NCBI GenBank assembly: GCA_018613035.1
Contig: JAGGRA010000031.1
Coordinates: 89,401 to 153,400 of the forward strand
Direction: 5' to 3'
Length of the DNA stretch: 64,000 bases
Origin: Pseudomonas sp. ISL-84
Lineage (GTDB): Bacteria; Bacillota; Bacilli; Bacillales; Cytobacillaceae
This document shows positions 51,696 through 59,325 of this stretch, one piece after another. Under the pieces are notes generated by a model. That model ran no database searches and had not been told where the DNA came from. It saw only the letters and a program-made list of their open reading frames with translations. Every line of letters begins with the position of its first letter. Position 1 is the first letter of the stretch. A program made the position numbers and the translations under genes.

Positions 51696-51729
51696 AAAAG
51701 CAAAGGGCGCTTGCCCTTTGCTTTTTCTT
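51690..51729 (+). terminator. Terminator of yhzD
   Basis: AAAAAGCAAAGGGC/GCCCTTTGCTTTTT stem starting at the yhzD stop. Confidence 0.9.
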
Positions 51730-51731
51730 TA

Positions 51732-51976
51732 GGCTCTATTAAATTTGGCTGTTGATTTCAGCACGAGGCACTCAGCGAACACGGGGCTACCGGGAGCCTC
51801 CTCGACGCTGTGCGCCTGCGGGGTCTTCCTTGGAGCGCTACTCCCGCAGGGCTTTGAATAAGCATCCTTGTATAAACACCTCGTCGTAAGGAAATGCGCA
51901 TGCATTTTCGCGGGATTAGTGCCTTCCACTCCAATCAACAGGATTTCTAACAACAACAATAAGCTTTAACAGAGCC
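51732..51976 (-). repeat. MITE-like dispersed repeat, family A, copy 3 (long form)
   Basis: About 245 bp, minus orientation, filling the gap between yhzD and yhaR. Its ends are the best inverted repeat of the family: GGCTCTGTTAAA against TTTAATAGAGCC. Arms CCTGTTGATT/AATCAACAG and AGGCACT/AGTGCCT are kept. It contains the same roughly 85-bp inner segment as copy 2 (CCCGCGAAAATGC, GAGGTGTTTATACAAGGA, GCGGGAG). Confidence 0.82.
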
Positions 51977-51992
51977 TTTCTTTAAAATCTAT

Positions 51993-52784
51993 TTACTTTC
52001 CTTTAAAGACAGGTTTCCTTTTTTCAATAAAGGCCTGGATACCTTCCTGATGATCCTCGGTTTGTCTCATCTTATGCTGACCGAGTTTCTCAAGCTCCAG
52101 TACTTTTAGTAAAAGAGGACGGTTTTTATCTGCAAGGATTTTCTTCGTCTTGATCATGGCTTCTGTTGGGCTGTTAAGCCATTTGCTTAGCTTCGATTCA
52201 ACAGCGGTGCGTAATTCGTCTTCAGCCACTTCATGAATAAGGCCTATCTGCAGCGCTTCGTCCGCAGAAAGTGCTTTTCCTTCCCAGATTAATTGCTTGG
52301 CTTTATCCTCGCCTATACGCTGCTGGAGGAAGAAATGAGAGCCTCCATCCGGGATTAATCCTATTCCAATAAAATTCATAGCCAGTTTGCTGGATTTCTC
52401 TGCCAATATATAATCTGTTGCTAATGCAAGACTGAAGCCAAGGCCGGCTGCTGCCCCTGCAACTGCACTGATGGTCAGCTTCGGCATGCTGTAAAGGGTT
52501 ACAACCAGCTCATTGATACATTCCATAACCGAGGAGAAATCGCTTTCATTTGCTTCCAGGAGCATCGTTTTAATATCTCCGCCTGAGGAAAATGCACGGC
52601 CGTTTCCTTTTAAGACAACGATATCTACCTCATCCATATGGCTTACTTCCTTCATTATCGCCAATAAACCTTTTAGCATTTCAATATTTAATGCATTCAA
52701 TGATTCCGGCCTGTTCATCTCAACGGCTGCAACACGCCCTTCGATTTGCAGATTGACAGTATCAGTTACAAAATCTATTGCCAA
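51993..52784 (-). CDS. yhaR: Crotonase-family protein YhaR (isomerase-like)
   Basis: A 263-residue crotonase annotated as enoyl-CoA hydratase in Bacillus. The oxyanion-hole block FSSGGDIKTM is near residue 66, and GAAAGLGFSLALATDYILA near 110. The two hydratase glutamates are replaced (Gly-Phe and Met-Asn context), while an Asp in GLIPDGGSHFFL near residue 143 is kept, as in PaaG-type isomerases. An isomerase or other acyl-CoA activity is therefore more likely than hydration. The start is TTG, 9 nt after GGAGG. Confidence 0.85.
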   Translation of the reverse strand: MAIDFVTDTVNLQIEGRVAAVEMNRPESLNALNIEMLKGLLAIMKEVSHMDEVDIVVLKGNGRAFSSGGDIKTMLLEANESDFSSVMECINELVVTLYSMPKLTISAVAGAAAGLGFSLALATDYILAEKSSKLAMNFIGIGLIPDGGSHFFLQQRIGEDKAKQLIWEGKALSADEALQIGLIHEVAEDELRTAVESKLSKWLNSPTEAMIKTKKILADKNRPLLLKVLELEKLGQHKMRQTEDHQEGIQAFIEKRKPVFKGK

Positions 52785-52889
52785 AATCCTTCCCCTCCTT
52801 TTCTTCGTTTCTTTTATTATAAAGAGTATTATTATATTTAAAAAGCATTATGTCTAAAAATTTTAAATTTTGTCATTTATTTTCATAGA

Positions 52890-52925
52890 TAAAGGGCAGC
52901 ACCTAAAATAAGGATGCTGCCCTTA
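52890..52925 (-). terminator. Terminator of the acyl-CoA synthetase gene
   Basis: AAGGGCAGCA/TGCTGCCCTT stem with a 13-nt loop between yhaR and the synthetase. The T-run on the minus strand is short (TTTATC). Confidence 0.7.
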
Positions 52926-52934
52926 ATTAATGTG

Positions 52935-54560
52935 TTACTGTGTATTTCCTGTATATTCTTTTTGAACTTGATCCCTTAATGCCATCTTTAGAAATTTCCC
53001 AACAGAAGTCTTTGGGATTTCCTCAAGGAACAAAATATCATCCGGAAGCCACCACTTCGCAAATTGCGGTTTAAGGAATTCATATAATTCTTCTTTCATT
53101 GTCTTGCCTTTAAAAGGTTCTTTTAAGACAACACATGCTACCGGCCGTTCCTGCCATTGCTCATGAGGCACAGCAACTACTGCTGCTTCGAATACAGCTT
53201 CGTGTGCCATTAAGGTATTCTCTATATCCACAGAGGATATCCATTCTCCTCCACTTTTGATCAAGTCCTTCGTTCTGTCAACAATTTTCATAAACCCTTC
53301 TTCATCTATTGTCACGACATCACCCGTATACAGCCAGCCATCGCGAAACGCTTCATTTGTCCGTTCATCCTTGTAATATTCGGATGCAATCCAGGGGCCT
53401 CTTATCGCAAGCTCGCCCATTTCCTTTCCATCCCATGCGGCTTCTCCATCCTTGCCGACAACTTTCATCTCCAAGCCTGGAACAAGGATGCCCTGCCTGG
53501 CTTTAATATCAAGCTGTTCCACCGCAGAAAGCTCTTCCTGATAGCTTTTTAGAGTCGAAATGACTACAAGCGGACTTGTTTCAGTCATTCCATAGGCATG
53601 CATGAAAGGAATTTTATGTTTTTGCTCAAACGCTTTAATCATACCTTTCGGAGCTGCAGATCCCCCGCAAAGTACCGAACGGAGCGAACTCATATCATAC
53701 TCGTTTTCATCCAGCTCTTTTAAAAGGCCCAGCCAGATTGTAGGCACCCCGGCTGTAATGGTTACTTTTTCTGACTCGATGAGCTCAGCCAGCAGCTTTG
53801 GAGTAAAGTAAGGGCCAGGCAATACGAGTGTCGTCCCGAACCAAACAGCAGCAAATGGCAGCCCCCAGGCATTTACATGAAACATTGGGACAACAGGAAG
53901 TGCGATGTCCTTCTCGCTAACAGCTGCACTATCGGCCATTCCCAGTGCCATGCTGTGGAGGACAATTCCCCGGTGTGAATATACGACACCCTTTGGATTG
54001 CCGGTTGTAGCAGAGGTATAGCACATCCCTGCAGCTGAATTTTCATCCAAATCATCAGGATATTCATAATTTCCGCTTGCTTCTTCAACCAATTTTTCAT
54101 AATGGTAAACTGGGGAGAGCGATGTTTCCGGCAATTCTTTGTCGTCGGTCATAATAATATATGCCTTGACGGACTTGAGTTCATCCTTCACCTTCTCGAT
54201 TAGCGGAACAATGTCGGGATCGATGAGCAGCACCTTATCTTCAGCATGATTAATGATATAGGAAATATGCTGAGGCGACAGGCGGATATTAATCGTATGG
54301 AGGACGGCTCCACTGCATGGGATTGCAAAATAGGCCTCAAGATGGCGATGATGGTTCCAGGCCAGCGTTCCGACCTTATCCCCTTTATCAACCCCTAACT
54401 TTTGCAGGCTTTCTGCGAGCTTGCGGGTTCGTTCTGCAATTTCTTTATATGTAAATCTTTTAATTCCGCTGGACGTCCTGGATACGACCATTTTCTTTGG
54501 AAAATACTGTTCTGCCCTCTTAATCATCTGGGTCATAGTCAAAGGTGTTTGCATCATCAT
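52935..54560 (-). CDS. Acyl-CoA synthetase (AMP-forming), long- or medium-chain
   Basis: A 541-residue adenylate-forming enzyme. The ATP motif MCYTSATTGNPKGVVYSHRG is near residue 182, YGMTETSP near 325, GWLYTGDVVTIDEEGFMKIV near 415 and the catalytic C-terminal Lys block TSVGKFLKMALRD near 520. The group is closer to medium/long-chain FadD3/AlkK-like synthetases than to LcfB. GGAGG lies 7 nt before the first of three ATGs. A consensus cre lies 16 bp upstream, predicting glucose repression through CcpA. With yhaR downstream it forms a second fatty-acid module. Confidence 0.9.
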   Translation of the reverse strand: MMMQTPLTMTQMIKRAEQYFPKKMVVSRTSSGIKRFTYKEIAERTRKLAESLQKLGVDKGDKVGTLAWNHHRHLEAYFAIPCSGAVLHTINIRLSPQHISYIINHAEDKVLLIDPDIVPLIEKVKDELKSVKAYIIMTDDKELPETSLSPVYHYEKLVEEASGNYEYPDDLDENSAAGMCYTSATTGNPKGVVYSHRGIVLHSMALGMADSAAVSEKDIALPVVPMFHVNAWGLPFAAVWFGTTLVLPGPYFTPKLLAELIESEKVTITAGVPTIWLGLLKELDENEYDMSSLRSVLCGGSAAPKGMIKAFEQKHKIPFMHAYGMTETSPLVVISTLKSYQEELSAVEQLDIKARQGILVPGLEMKVVGKDGEAAWDGKEMGELAIRGPWIASEYYKDERTNEAFRDGWLYTGDVVTIDEEGFMKIVDRTKDLIKSGGEWISSVDIENTLMAHEAVFEAAVVAVPHEQWQERPVACVVLKEPFKGKTMKEELYEFLKPQFAKWWLPDDILFLEEIPKTSVGKFLKMALRDQVQKEYTGNTQ

Positions 54561-54575
54561 TGCTACTCCTCCTTA

Positions 54576-54590
54576 TTGTAAACGCTTTCA
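54576..54590. promoter_or_regulatory. cre (CcpA) site upstream of the acyl-CoA synthetase gene
   Basis: TTGTAAACGCTTTCA matches WTGNAANCGNWWNCA at every defined position. Confidence 0.85.
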
Positions 54591-54685
54591 TTTTATATTA
54601 GCTTATAACCAGTTATACCTATTTCTTTCATTCTATTTATTTGAGATAAAGTCCTTTAATTTTTAACTAAATTTTCTAAAAACAT

Positions 54686-54716
54686 ACAAAAAATCCCTGC
54701 CTATTCAGTCAGGGAT
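54686..54716 (-). terminator. Terminator of hemZ
   Basis: On the minus strand GATCCCTG and CAGGGATTTTTT pair around a 10-nt loop. The first arm and loop encode the last codons and stop of hemZ. Confidence 0.75.
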
Positions 54717-56218
54717 CTTTGTTTTTTATTAAACAGTTCATTTAAAATTTTCAATTTCTCGTCAGCATAATGCTCGAAGCTGTCATTATATGACTTGGGG
54801 TCTTTCGGATTGGCAAAATGAGTTATTTTTCCTGTTTGAGGATCAATGAATTTGCTTGAGGCTCCACAACCAAGGCCAATGATTGTTTGCAGTTCTTCCA
54901 TGATCATAATATTATAGATGCTCTCCTGGTTTGGAAGTGCATAGCCGACATTTTCAAGATTGCCGAGAATATTTTTCTGGCGGTACAAGTAATAGGGTTC
55001 ATAGTTATGATCGTTCGTCCAATTTTCCGCCATTTTCATCATTCTTTCGATTTCTTCCCGATCGGCAACCTTATATTTTTGCTTATTTTTTGTCATTTCA
55101 GATGCACGTTTAAAAGATAATGTATGGACAGTTAAAGATTCCGGCATCAGTTTCTCCGTTTCATTCAGAGTATGGGAAAACTCGGATACACCTTCCCCGG
55201 GAAGACCAATAATTAAATCCATATTAATATTGTTCATCCCCATATTGCGGGCAAGGTGAAATTTATCAACTGTTTCTTCCACTGTATGATGACGGCCGAT
55301 TGCCTTCAGCGTTTCCTGGATATAAGATTGCGGATTGATGCTGATGCGGTCAATATTCCATTTCTTCAGCACTTCCAGTTTTTCAGGTGTAATTGTATCG
55401 GGACGGCCAGCTTCCACTGTTACCTCACGGATATTTTGTACATCAGGGAAAGACGTGTACATTTCTTCATAAAGCATGTCCATTTCATCCGCGGTAATGC
55501 TTGTTGGTGTCCCGCCGCCGTAATAAACAGTCGTAATTTTAACATTATTTTCTTTCAGCCATTCACCAATTTTACGCATCTCATAATGCAGACCGCCAAG
55601 GAAGGAGTTCACAGACCCCTGTCTGCCGTTAATAGCATATGCCGGGAACGTGCAATAAGCACACTTTGTCGGACAAAAAGGAATTCCAATATAAATGCTG
55701 ACCTCATTTTGGAGGTTATATAAATCCGGAACAACAGCCAGCTGCCTATCAACGATATTCTGCATTAGCCGAATTTTTTCGTCCGTAATCAAATATTCTT
55801 CCTTCAGCTGCTGATGGACTTCATGCTGTGGCGTCTTGTTTTGCATTGCGCGATGAAGAAGTTTCGTAGGGCGAACCCCAGTTAAAATCCCCCACTTTTG
55901 CGTAATGCCTGTCCAGTTCTGCAGAACTGTCAAATATACATGAGAAACAGCATTTTTCACTTGTTTGAAATTCTCTTTCTCCGTTTTAGCAGGTACGAAT
56001 GCTTTTTCAAAAACAGCCAGCCTTTTTTGGCCTTCTTTGTCGGTCAGTTCTGCTCGTGCCTTAAAGCTGGCACCTTGTTCCAGGCGAAAACCAATCGTTA
56101 AATCAGCTTCTAAAGCTTCTCCTAAAACCACTTCGCACTCCTCGAAAAATAGATTTCCAATCAGCCGAAGCGGCCGATGAAACCGTTCATCCTGTATACC
56201 TAATATTGAAATTTTCAA
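54701..56218 (-). CDS. hemZ: Radical SAM coproporphyrinogen dehydrogenase-like HemZ
   Basis: A 505-residue radical SAM protein related to oxygen-independent coproporphyrinogen oxidase HemN. The 4Fe-4S motif PFCPTKCAYCTFPAY (CX3CX2C) is near residue 175. The SAM-binding GGGTP is near 240, and NPQSYIQETLKAIGR and GLPGEG follow. The N-terminal 150 residues are specific to HemZ. The start is TTG, preceded by AAGGTGA; a GTG three codons upstream lies inside that site. It is separate from the hemEHY cluster. Its exact step in heme synthesis is uncertain because HemY serves the coproporphyrin pathway. Confidence 0.9.
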   Translation of the reverse strand: MKISILGIQDERFHRPLRLIGNLFFEECEVVLGEALEADLTIGFRLEQGASFKARAELTDKEGQKRLAVFEKAFVPAKTEKENFKQVKNAVSHVYLTVLQNWTGITQKWGILTGVRPTKLLHRAMQNKTPQHEVHQQLKEEYLITDEKIRLMQNIVDRQLAVVPDLYNLQNEVSIYIGIPFCPTKCAYCTFPAYAINGRQGSVNSFLGGLHYEMRKIGEWLKENNVKITTVYYGGGTPTSITADEMDMLYEEMYTSFPDVQNIREVTVEAGRPDTITPEKLEVLKKWNIDRISINPQSYIQETLKAIGRHHTVEETVDKFHLARNMGMNNINMDLIIGLPGEGVSEFSHTLNETEKLMPESLTVHTLSFKRASEMTKNKQKYKVADREEIERMMKMAENWTNDHNYEPYYLYRQKNILGNLENVGYALPNQESIYNIMIMEELQTIIGLGCGASSKFIDPQTGKITHFANPKDPKSYNDSFEHYADEKLKILNELFNKKQRSLTE

Positions 56219-56420
56219 AGCGATCACCTTTTTAAAAAGAATATAATGAAAACTGCCATCATTCTGTTAGCTAACGGCAGCTAAAAAGTCGATTTTCTTT
56301 GTTGCTGACAAACTTCTTTAAGTGTACAGAAACGGGTAAAGGAGGTCAATATAGGGTAAAAGATTCCTACTAGATTGGTAAATTGCTTAATGGCTATATT
56401 TTGTGGCATTGATATATGTT

Positions 56421-56606
56421 AAGCCGGAATCCTGCTTTTGCGTCGTGCCGCTACTTTTATGCTTCGTGCCCAAATGGGCTTGCGTCCTCCTGGCACTTTT
56501 TTCCGTTATTTTCACGACTCTTTGCGTCTTTCTCTCCTTTTTGCATCATCTCCCCGCTCCAGCCTGCATTGCGTCCTTATTGCTCTTGCTTTTGCGTCAA
56601 TTTCTC
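56421..56606 (-). repeat. Degenerate short-period repeat array D3 (GACGCAA type)
   Basis: Read on the minus strand, GACGCAA or a one-base variant begins units about 19-28 bp long, with 20-22 bp the commonest length in the second half. Examples are GACGCAAAAGCAAGAGC, GACGCAAAGAGTCG, GACGCAAGCCC and GACGCAAAAGCAGG. It occupies most of the 440-bp gap between yhaX and hemZ. Forward frames across it have no ribosome binding sites. Confidence 0.55.
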
Positions 56607-56621
56607 AATTTTATTTTCATC

Positions 56622-56657
56622 AAAAAAGAGCCGATTATCATAATCGCACTCTCTTTT
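56622..56657 (-). terminator. Terminator of yhaX
   Basis: On the minus strand AAGAG..GCGATTA pairs with TAATCG..CTCTT, followed by TTTTG, 9 nt after the yhaX stop. Confidence 0.7.
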
Positions 56658-56664
56658 GTTTGCT

Positions 56665-57531
56665 TTATTTTAATAGATTCATTTTCCTCAGGAATTCGAT
56701 CGGTTGCTGTTTGCGGAAGTGCTCTTTGACCATATAGCTGACTCCGTTTTGGTTATTGGATCGGGTTAGCCAGTCTGCAGCTTTTTTCACTTCCGCCGGG
56801 GCATTGCCCATTGCCACACCGAGGCCGGCTGCTTCGATCATTTCCAGATCATCTATAGAGTCGCCAATAACGACCATTTGGTTTCTTGAGATTCCCAGAT
56901 GTTCTCCCAAATAAAGCAATCCGTTCACCTTGGATACTCCTGCGGGAACAATATCCATGCGAAGGTCATTCAGTTTTATGATGTCGATGTTTTGAAACAT
57001 GCCTTTAATAGAATCATGAGCATCTTGCAGGTCCTCTTTATCTTCAAAGTAGACTTCGATTTTTGGAGGTGTGACAGGTTCATCCAAAATGGTATCGCTC
57101 AATGAATCTACAAATTGCTGTGAGTAAAAGATGGGATCTCCTGTAGTAAATACTGTTTTAGCAAGCATATTGGAATTTAGTTTTGTTTTGTTTGCCAGGG
57201 AATATTTTTCGTGCACCAGCCTGATTTGACATGTGAAGCCTTCAAGCAGGCGCACTATTTCAAACGTTTCATCTTCCTGTATACGTTTTACAAAAATTGG
57301 TTTTTCCGGAGAAGCGGCAATATAAGCCCCTCTGTGTGTGACCAGCAAAGAATTAAGTTTCAGCGCTTTCGCCACTTTCTTTGCAGAAGGAAAGCTCCTT
57401 GACGTTACAAGCGTTACATAAATTCCTTTTTGCTGTACATATTCAATCGCTTCTTTAGTGGATTTATGAAGTCTTCCATTTGATTGGAGAAGTGTTCCAT
57501 CAATATTTAAAGCAAGCATTCGGTATATCAT
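56665..57531 (-). CDS. yhaX: HAD-superfamily (Cof-type, IIB) protein YhaX
   Basis: A 288-residue HAD protein. Motif II Ser/Thr is in VTLVTSRSFPSAKK near residue 42, motif III Lys near 210, and motif IV GDSIDDLEMIEAAGLGVAMGN near 223. Motif I reads LNIDGTLL, so the nucleophilic Asp of the usual DxDGT is Asn at residue 9, while the second Asp (residue 11) is kept. Phosphatase activity is thus doubtful. GGGGG lies 9 nt before the ATG. YhaX is a sporulation-linked HAD protein of unknown substrate in B. subtilis. Confidence 0.88.
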   Translation of the reverse strand: MIYRMLALNIDGTLLQSNGRLHKSTKEAIEYVQQKGIYVTLVTSRSFPSAKKVAKALKLNSLLVTHRGAYIAASPEKPIFVKRIQEDETFEIVRLLEGFTCQIRLVHEKYSLANKTKLNSNMLAKTVFTTGDPIFYSQQFVDSLSDTILDEPVTPPKIEVYFEDKEDLQDAHDSIKGMFQNIDIIKLNDLRMDIVPAGVSKVNGLLYLGEHLGISRNQMVVIGDSIDDLEMIEAAGLGVAMGNAPAEVKKAADWLTRSNNQNGVSYMVKEHFRKQQPIEFLRKMNLLK

Positions 57532-57761
57532 CTACTTTGCCCCCTATTCTCGGTGTAAAATTGTCCTATTACACTTTTATGAAGAAATGCAATTGATTAG
57601 AACATGACATGGACAATGCAAACATTTTTCTTTAGCTTGTAGGAATTGGCAATGACTACTTCAATTTGAGAGACTGTTTAATTCAAAGAATTATAAATTA
57701 TCCATTTACAATTCAATGTTCGCGTATTAAGATGGAGTCAAATAAAAACTGCATATCAAGT

Positions 57762-57850
57762 TTGCACTAGGGGAGCTTTTGGCTGAGAAGAACATTCCGT
57801 TCTGACCCTTATGACCCGATCTGGATAATACCAGCGTGGGGAAGTGCAGG
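57762..57850 (+). promoter_or_regulatory. TPP (thiamine pyrophosphate) riboswitch
   Basis: All conserved blocks are present in order: CACTAGGGGAGC, GGCTGAGA, GACCCTTATGACCCGATCTG, GGATAATACCAGCGTGGGGAAGTG. GCACT/AGTGC closes the aptamer. It is followed by a terminator and then ykoFEDC, so thiamine pyrophosphate should switch the operon off. Confidence 0.96.
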
Positions 57851-57884
57851 TGAACGGCTATCATTTTTTATGTATTGATAACAT

Positions 57885-57925
57885 TCAACTGCATTTCCTC
57901 ATGGAAATGCAGTTTTTTATTTTTA
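57885..57925 (+). terminator. Riboswitch-controlled terminator
   Basis: AACTGCATTTCC/GGAAATGCAGTT stem with a TCAT loop and TTTTATTTTT tail, 37 nt after the TPP aptamer. Confidence 0.9.
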
Positions 57926-58089
57926 GGCTGTGATAAAGCTAAATGTTGATTTCAGCCCCTTGTTGATTGTTGCGGGTGAAGTGAGTCATAGGGAGATCAC
58001 ACAAGCGCTAGACGCCGAGGAGGCTTCCGGACCGCCTGCGGTTCGCTGAGTGCGTGGAGCGGAAATCAACAGGCAAGATTAACAGAGCC
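57926..58089 (+). repeat. MITE-like dispersed repeat, family A, copy 4 (short form)
   Basis: Inserted directly after the riboswitch terminator and 32 bp before ykoF. Ends are GGCTGTGATAAAGC and GATTAACAGAGCC; inner arms are CTTGTTGATT and AATCAACAGG with a GGAGCGGA core on the right only. It lacks the 85-bp inner segment. It lengthens the operon leader but does not touch the aptamer. Confidence 0.8.
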
Positions 58090-58121
58090 TATTTTTATAA
58101 AAAATTAGGAGGAATGACAGT

Positions 58122-58736
58122 ATGCAAGAAAATTTCTTATGTGGAACAAGCGAGATTACAGGGTGCAGATTTTCTATTTATCCTATGTCTGACCGGTTTG
58201 TGGATATTATTTTATCGGCACTGAATGAAGTGGACACAAGCAAGGTATGGATGGAAACTGATGATGTCAGCACATGTGTGCGCGGCCGTTCCATTCATGT
58301 CTTTGATGTTGTAAAAGCCATTTACCTGGAAGCAGCCAAGCATGGCGACCATGTTGTTTTCAATGGCACTTTTTCAAACGGCTGTCCTGGAGATACGGCA
58401 GGCGATGCCTACCTAGCTGAAAATGAAGAGAGAGCAAATAAGGAAAAGTCTTCAAGTATCCTTCAGAAAGTTGCCGCCCAATTTGCCCTTTATCCAATGG
58501 GAATCCCTACATATATGGATGTCATAATGGACCAGGTGGAGCTGGCAAAATCACAGGGCACTTTTTCAAAAGGTGTCCATTATGCTTCAAGACTTGATGG
58601 AGATGCACATGCTGTTTTTAAAACGCTTGAAGATGCATTCGAGGGATGTAAAAAAAGTGATTCCACCCATATTGTTATGACAGTTAATATGTCTGCGAAC
58701 AGCCCTTCCAATAAGGGGGCTGAATCATATGCTTGA
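58122..58736 (+). CDS. ykoF: Thiamine/HMP-binding protein YkoF
   Basis: A 204-residue soluble protein of two ferredoxin-like YKOF repeats. The first covers residues about 8-95 (TGCRFSIYPMSDRFVDIILSA) and the second about 115-195 (VAAQFALYPMGIPTYMDVIM). B. subtilis YkoF binds thiamine and is proposed to assist uptake of the hydroxymethylpyrimidine (HMP) part. TTAGGAGG precedes the ATG. First gene of ykoF-ykoE-ykoD-ykoC under the TPP riboswitch; it overlaps ykoE by 8 nt. Confidence 0.93.
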   Translation: MQENFLCGTSEITGCRFSIYPMSDRFVDIILSALNEVDTSKVWMETDDVSTCVRGRSIHVFDVVKAIYLEAAKHGDHVVFNGTFSNGCPGDTAGDAYLAENEERANKEKSSSILQKVAAQFALYPMGIPTYMDVIMDQVELAKSQGTFSKGVHYASRLDGDAHAVFKTLEDAFEGCKKSDSTHIVMTVNMSANSPSNKGAESYA

Positions 58737-59325
58737 AAAATGGAAGCTTCGTGAAGTGATCGTCCTTTCTGTTTTGGCTGTTGTGTTTGCGGTGGTTTAT
58801 CTCGTTTTTCTTCAATTCGGGAACGTACTTTTTGGGATGTTCGGCTTGATTGGCTATGATATTATCTTTGGAATCTGGTTTATCGTTTCGATTATTGCTG
58901 CCTATATTATCAGAAAGCCCGGGGCTGCCTTTTTATCGGAAACCATTGCCGCAACGGTCGAGGTCATGATTGGCAATGCCGTCGGTCCACGCCTTATCAT
59001 TTCGGGCATGATACAAGGAATTGGCGCAGAAGCTGTTTTTGCGGCTGCAAAATGGAGTAATTACCGCACTTGGATTTTAATCGCGGCAGGTATGGGCTCA
59101 TCTGTCACAAGCTTTATATGGGGTTATTTTATTTCAGGCTATGCTGCACTTTCACCAGGTTATGTGACAGCCATGTTTTTCGTCCGGCTAGCAAGCGGCG
59201 CTTTACTGGCAGGTTTACTCGGAAAATGGCTGAGTGAAAGTCTGGCAAAAACAGGTGCATTGAGCAGCTTCCCGATCGGCAAGGAACGGAAAAGGGGAAA
59301 ACCGGACAATGGAATTACGGCTTAA
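58729..59325 (+). CDS. ykoE: ECF transporter substrate-binding subunit YkoE
   Basis: A 198-residue membrane S-component with about six helices, of the YkoE family. Markers are FGNVLFGMFGLIGYDIIFGI near residue 27 and FLSETIAATVEVMIGNAVGP near residue 65. It should capture HMP or thiamine for the energy-coupling module YkoD-YkoC. It overlaps ykoF and ykoD (17 nt), indicating tight translational coupling. Confidence 0.92.
   Translation: MLEKWKLREVIVLSVLAVVFAVVYLVFLQFGNVLFGMFGLIGYDIIFGIWFIVSIIAAYIIRKPGAAFLSETIAATVEVMIGNAVGPRLIISGMIQGIGAEAVFAAAKWSNYRTWILIAAGMGSSVTSFIWGYFISGYAALSPGYVTAMFFVRLASGALLAGLLGKWLSESLAKTGALSSFPIGKERKRGKPDNGITA

Noticed and set aside
55256..55723. 155-codon forward frame opposite hemZ
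   Set aside because: Antisense shadow of a well-conserved radical SAM gene.
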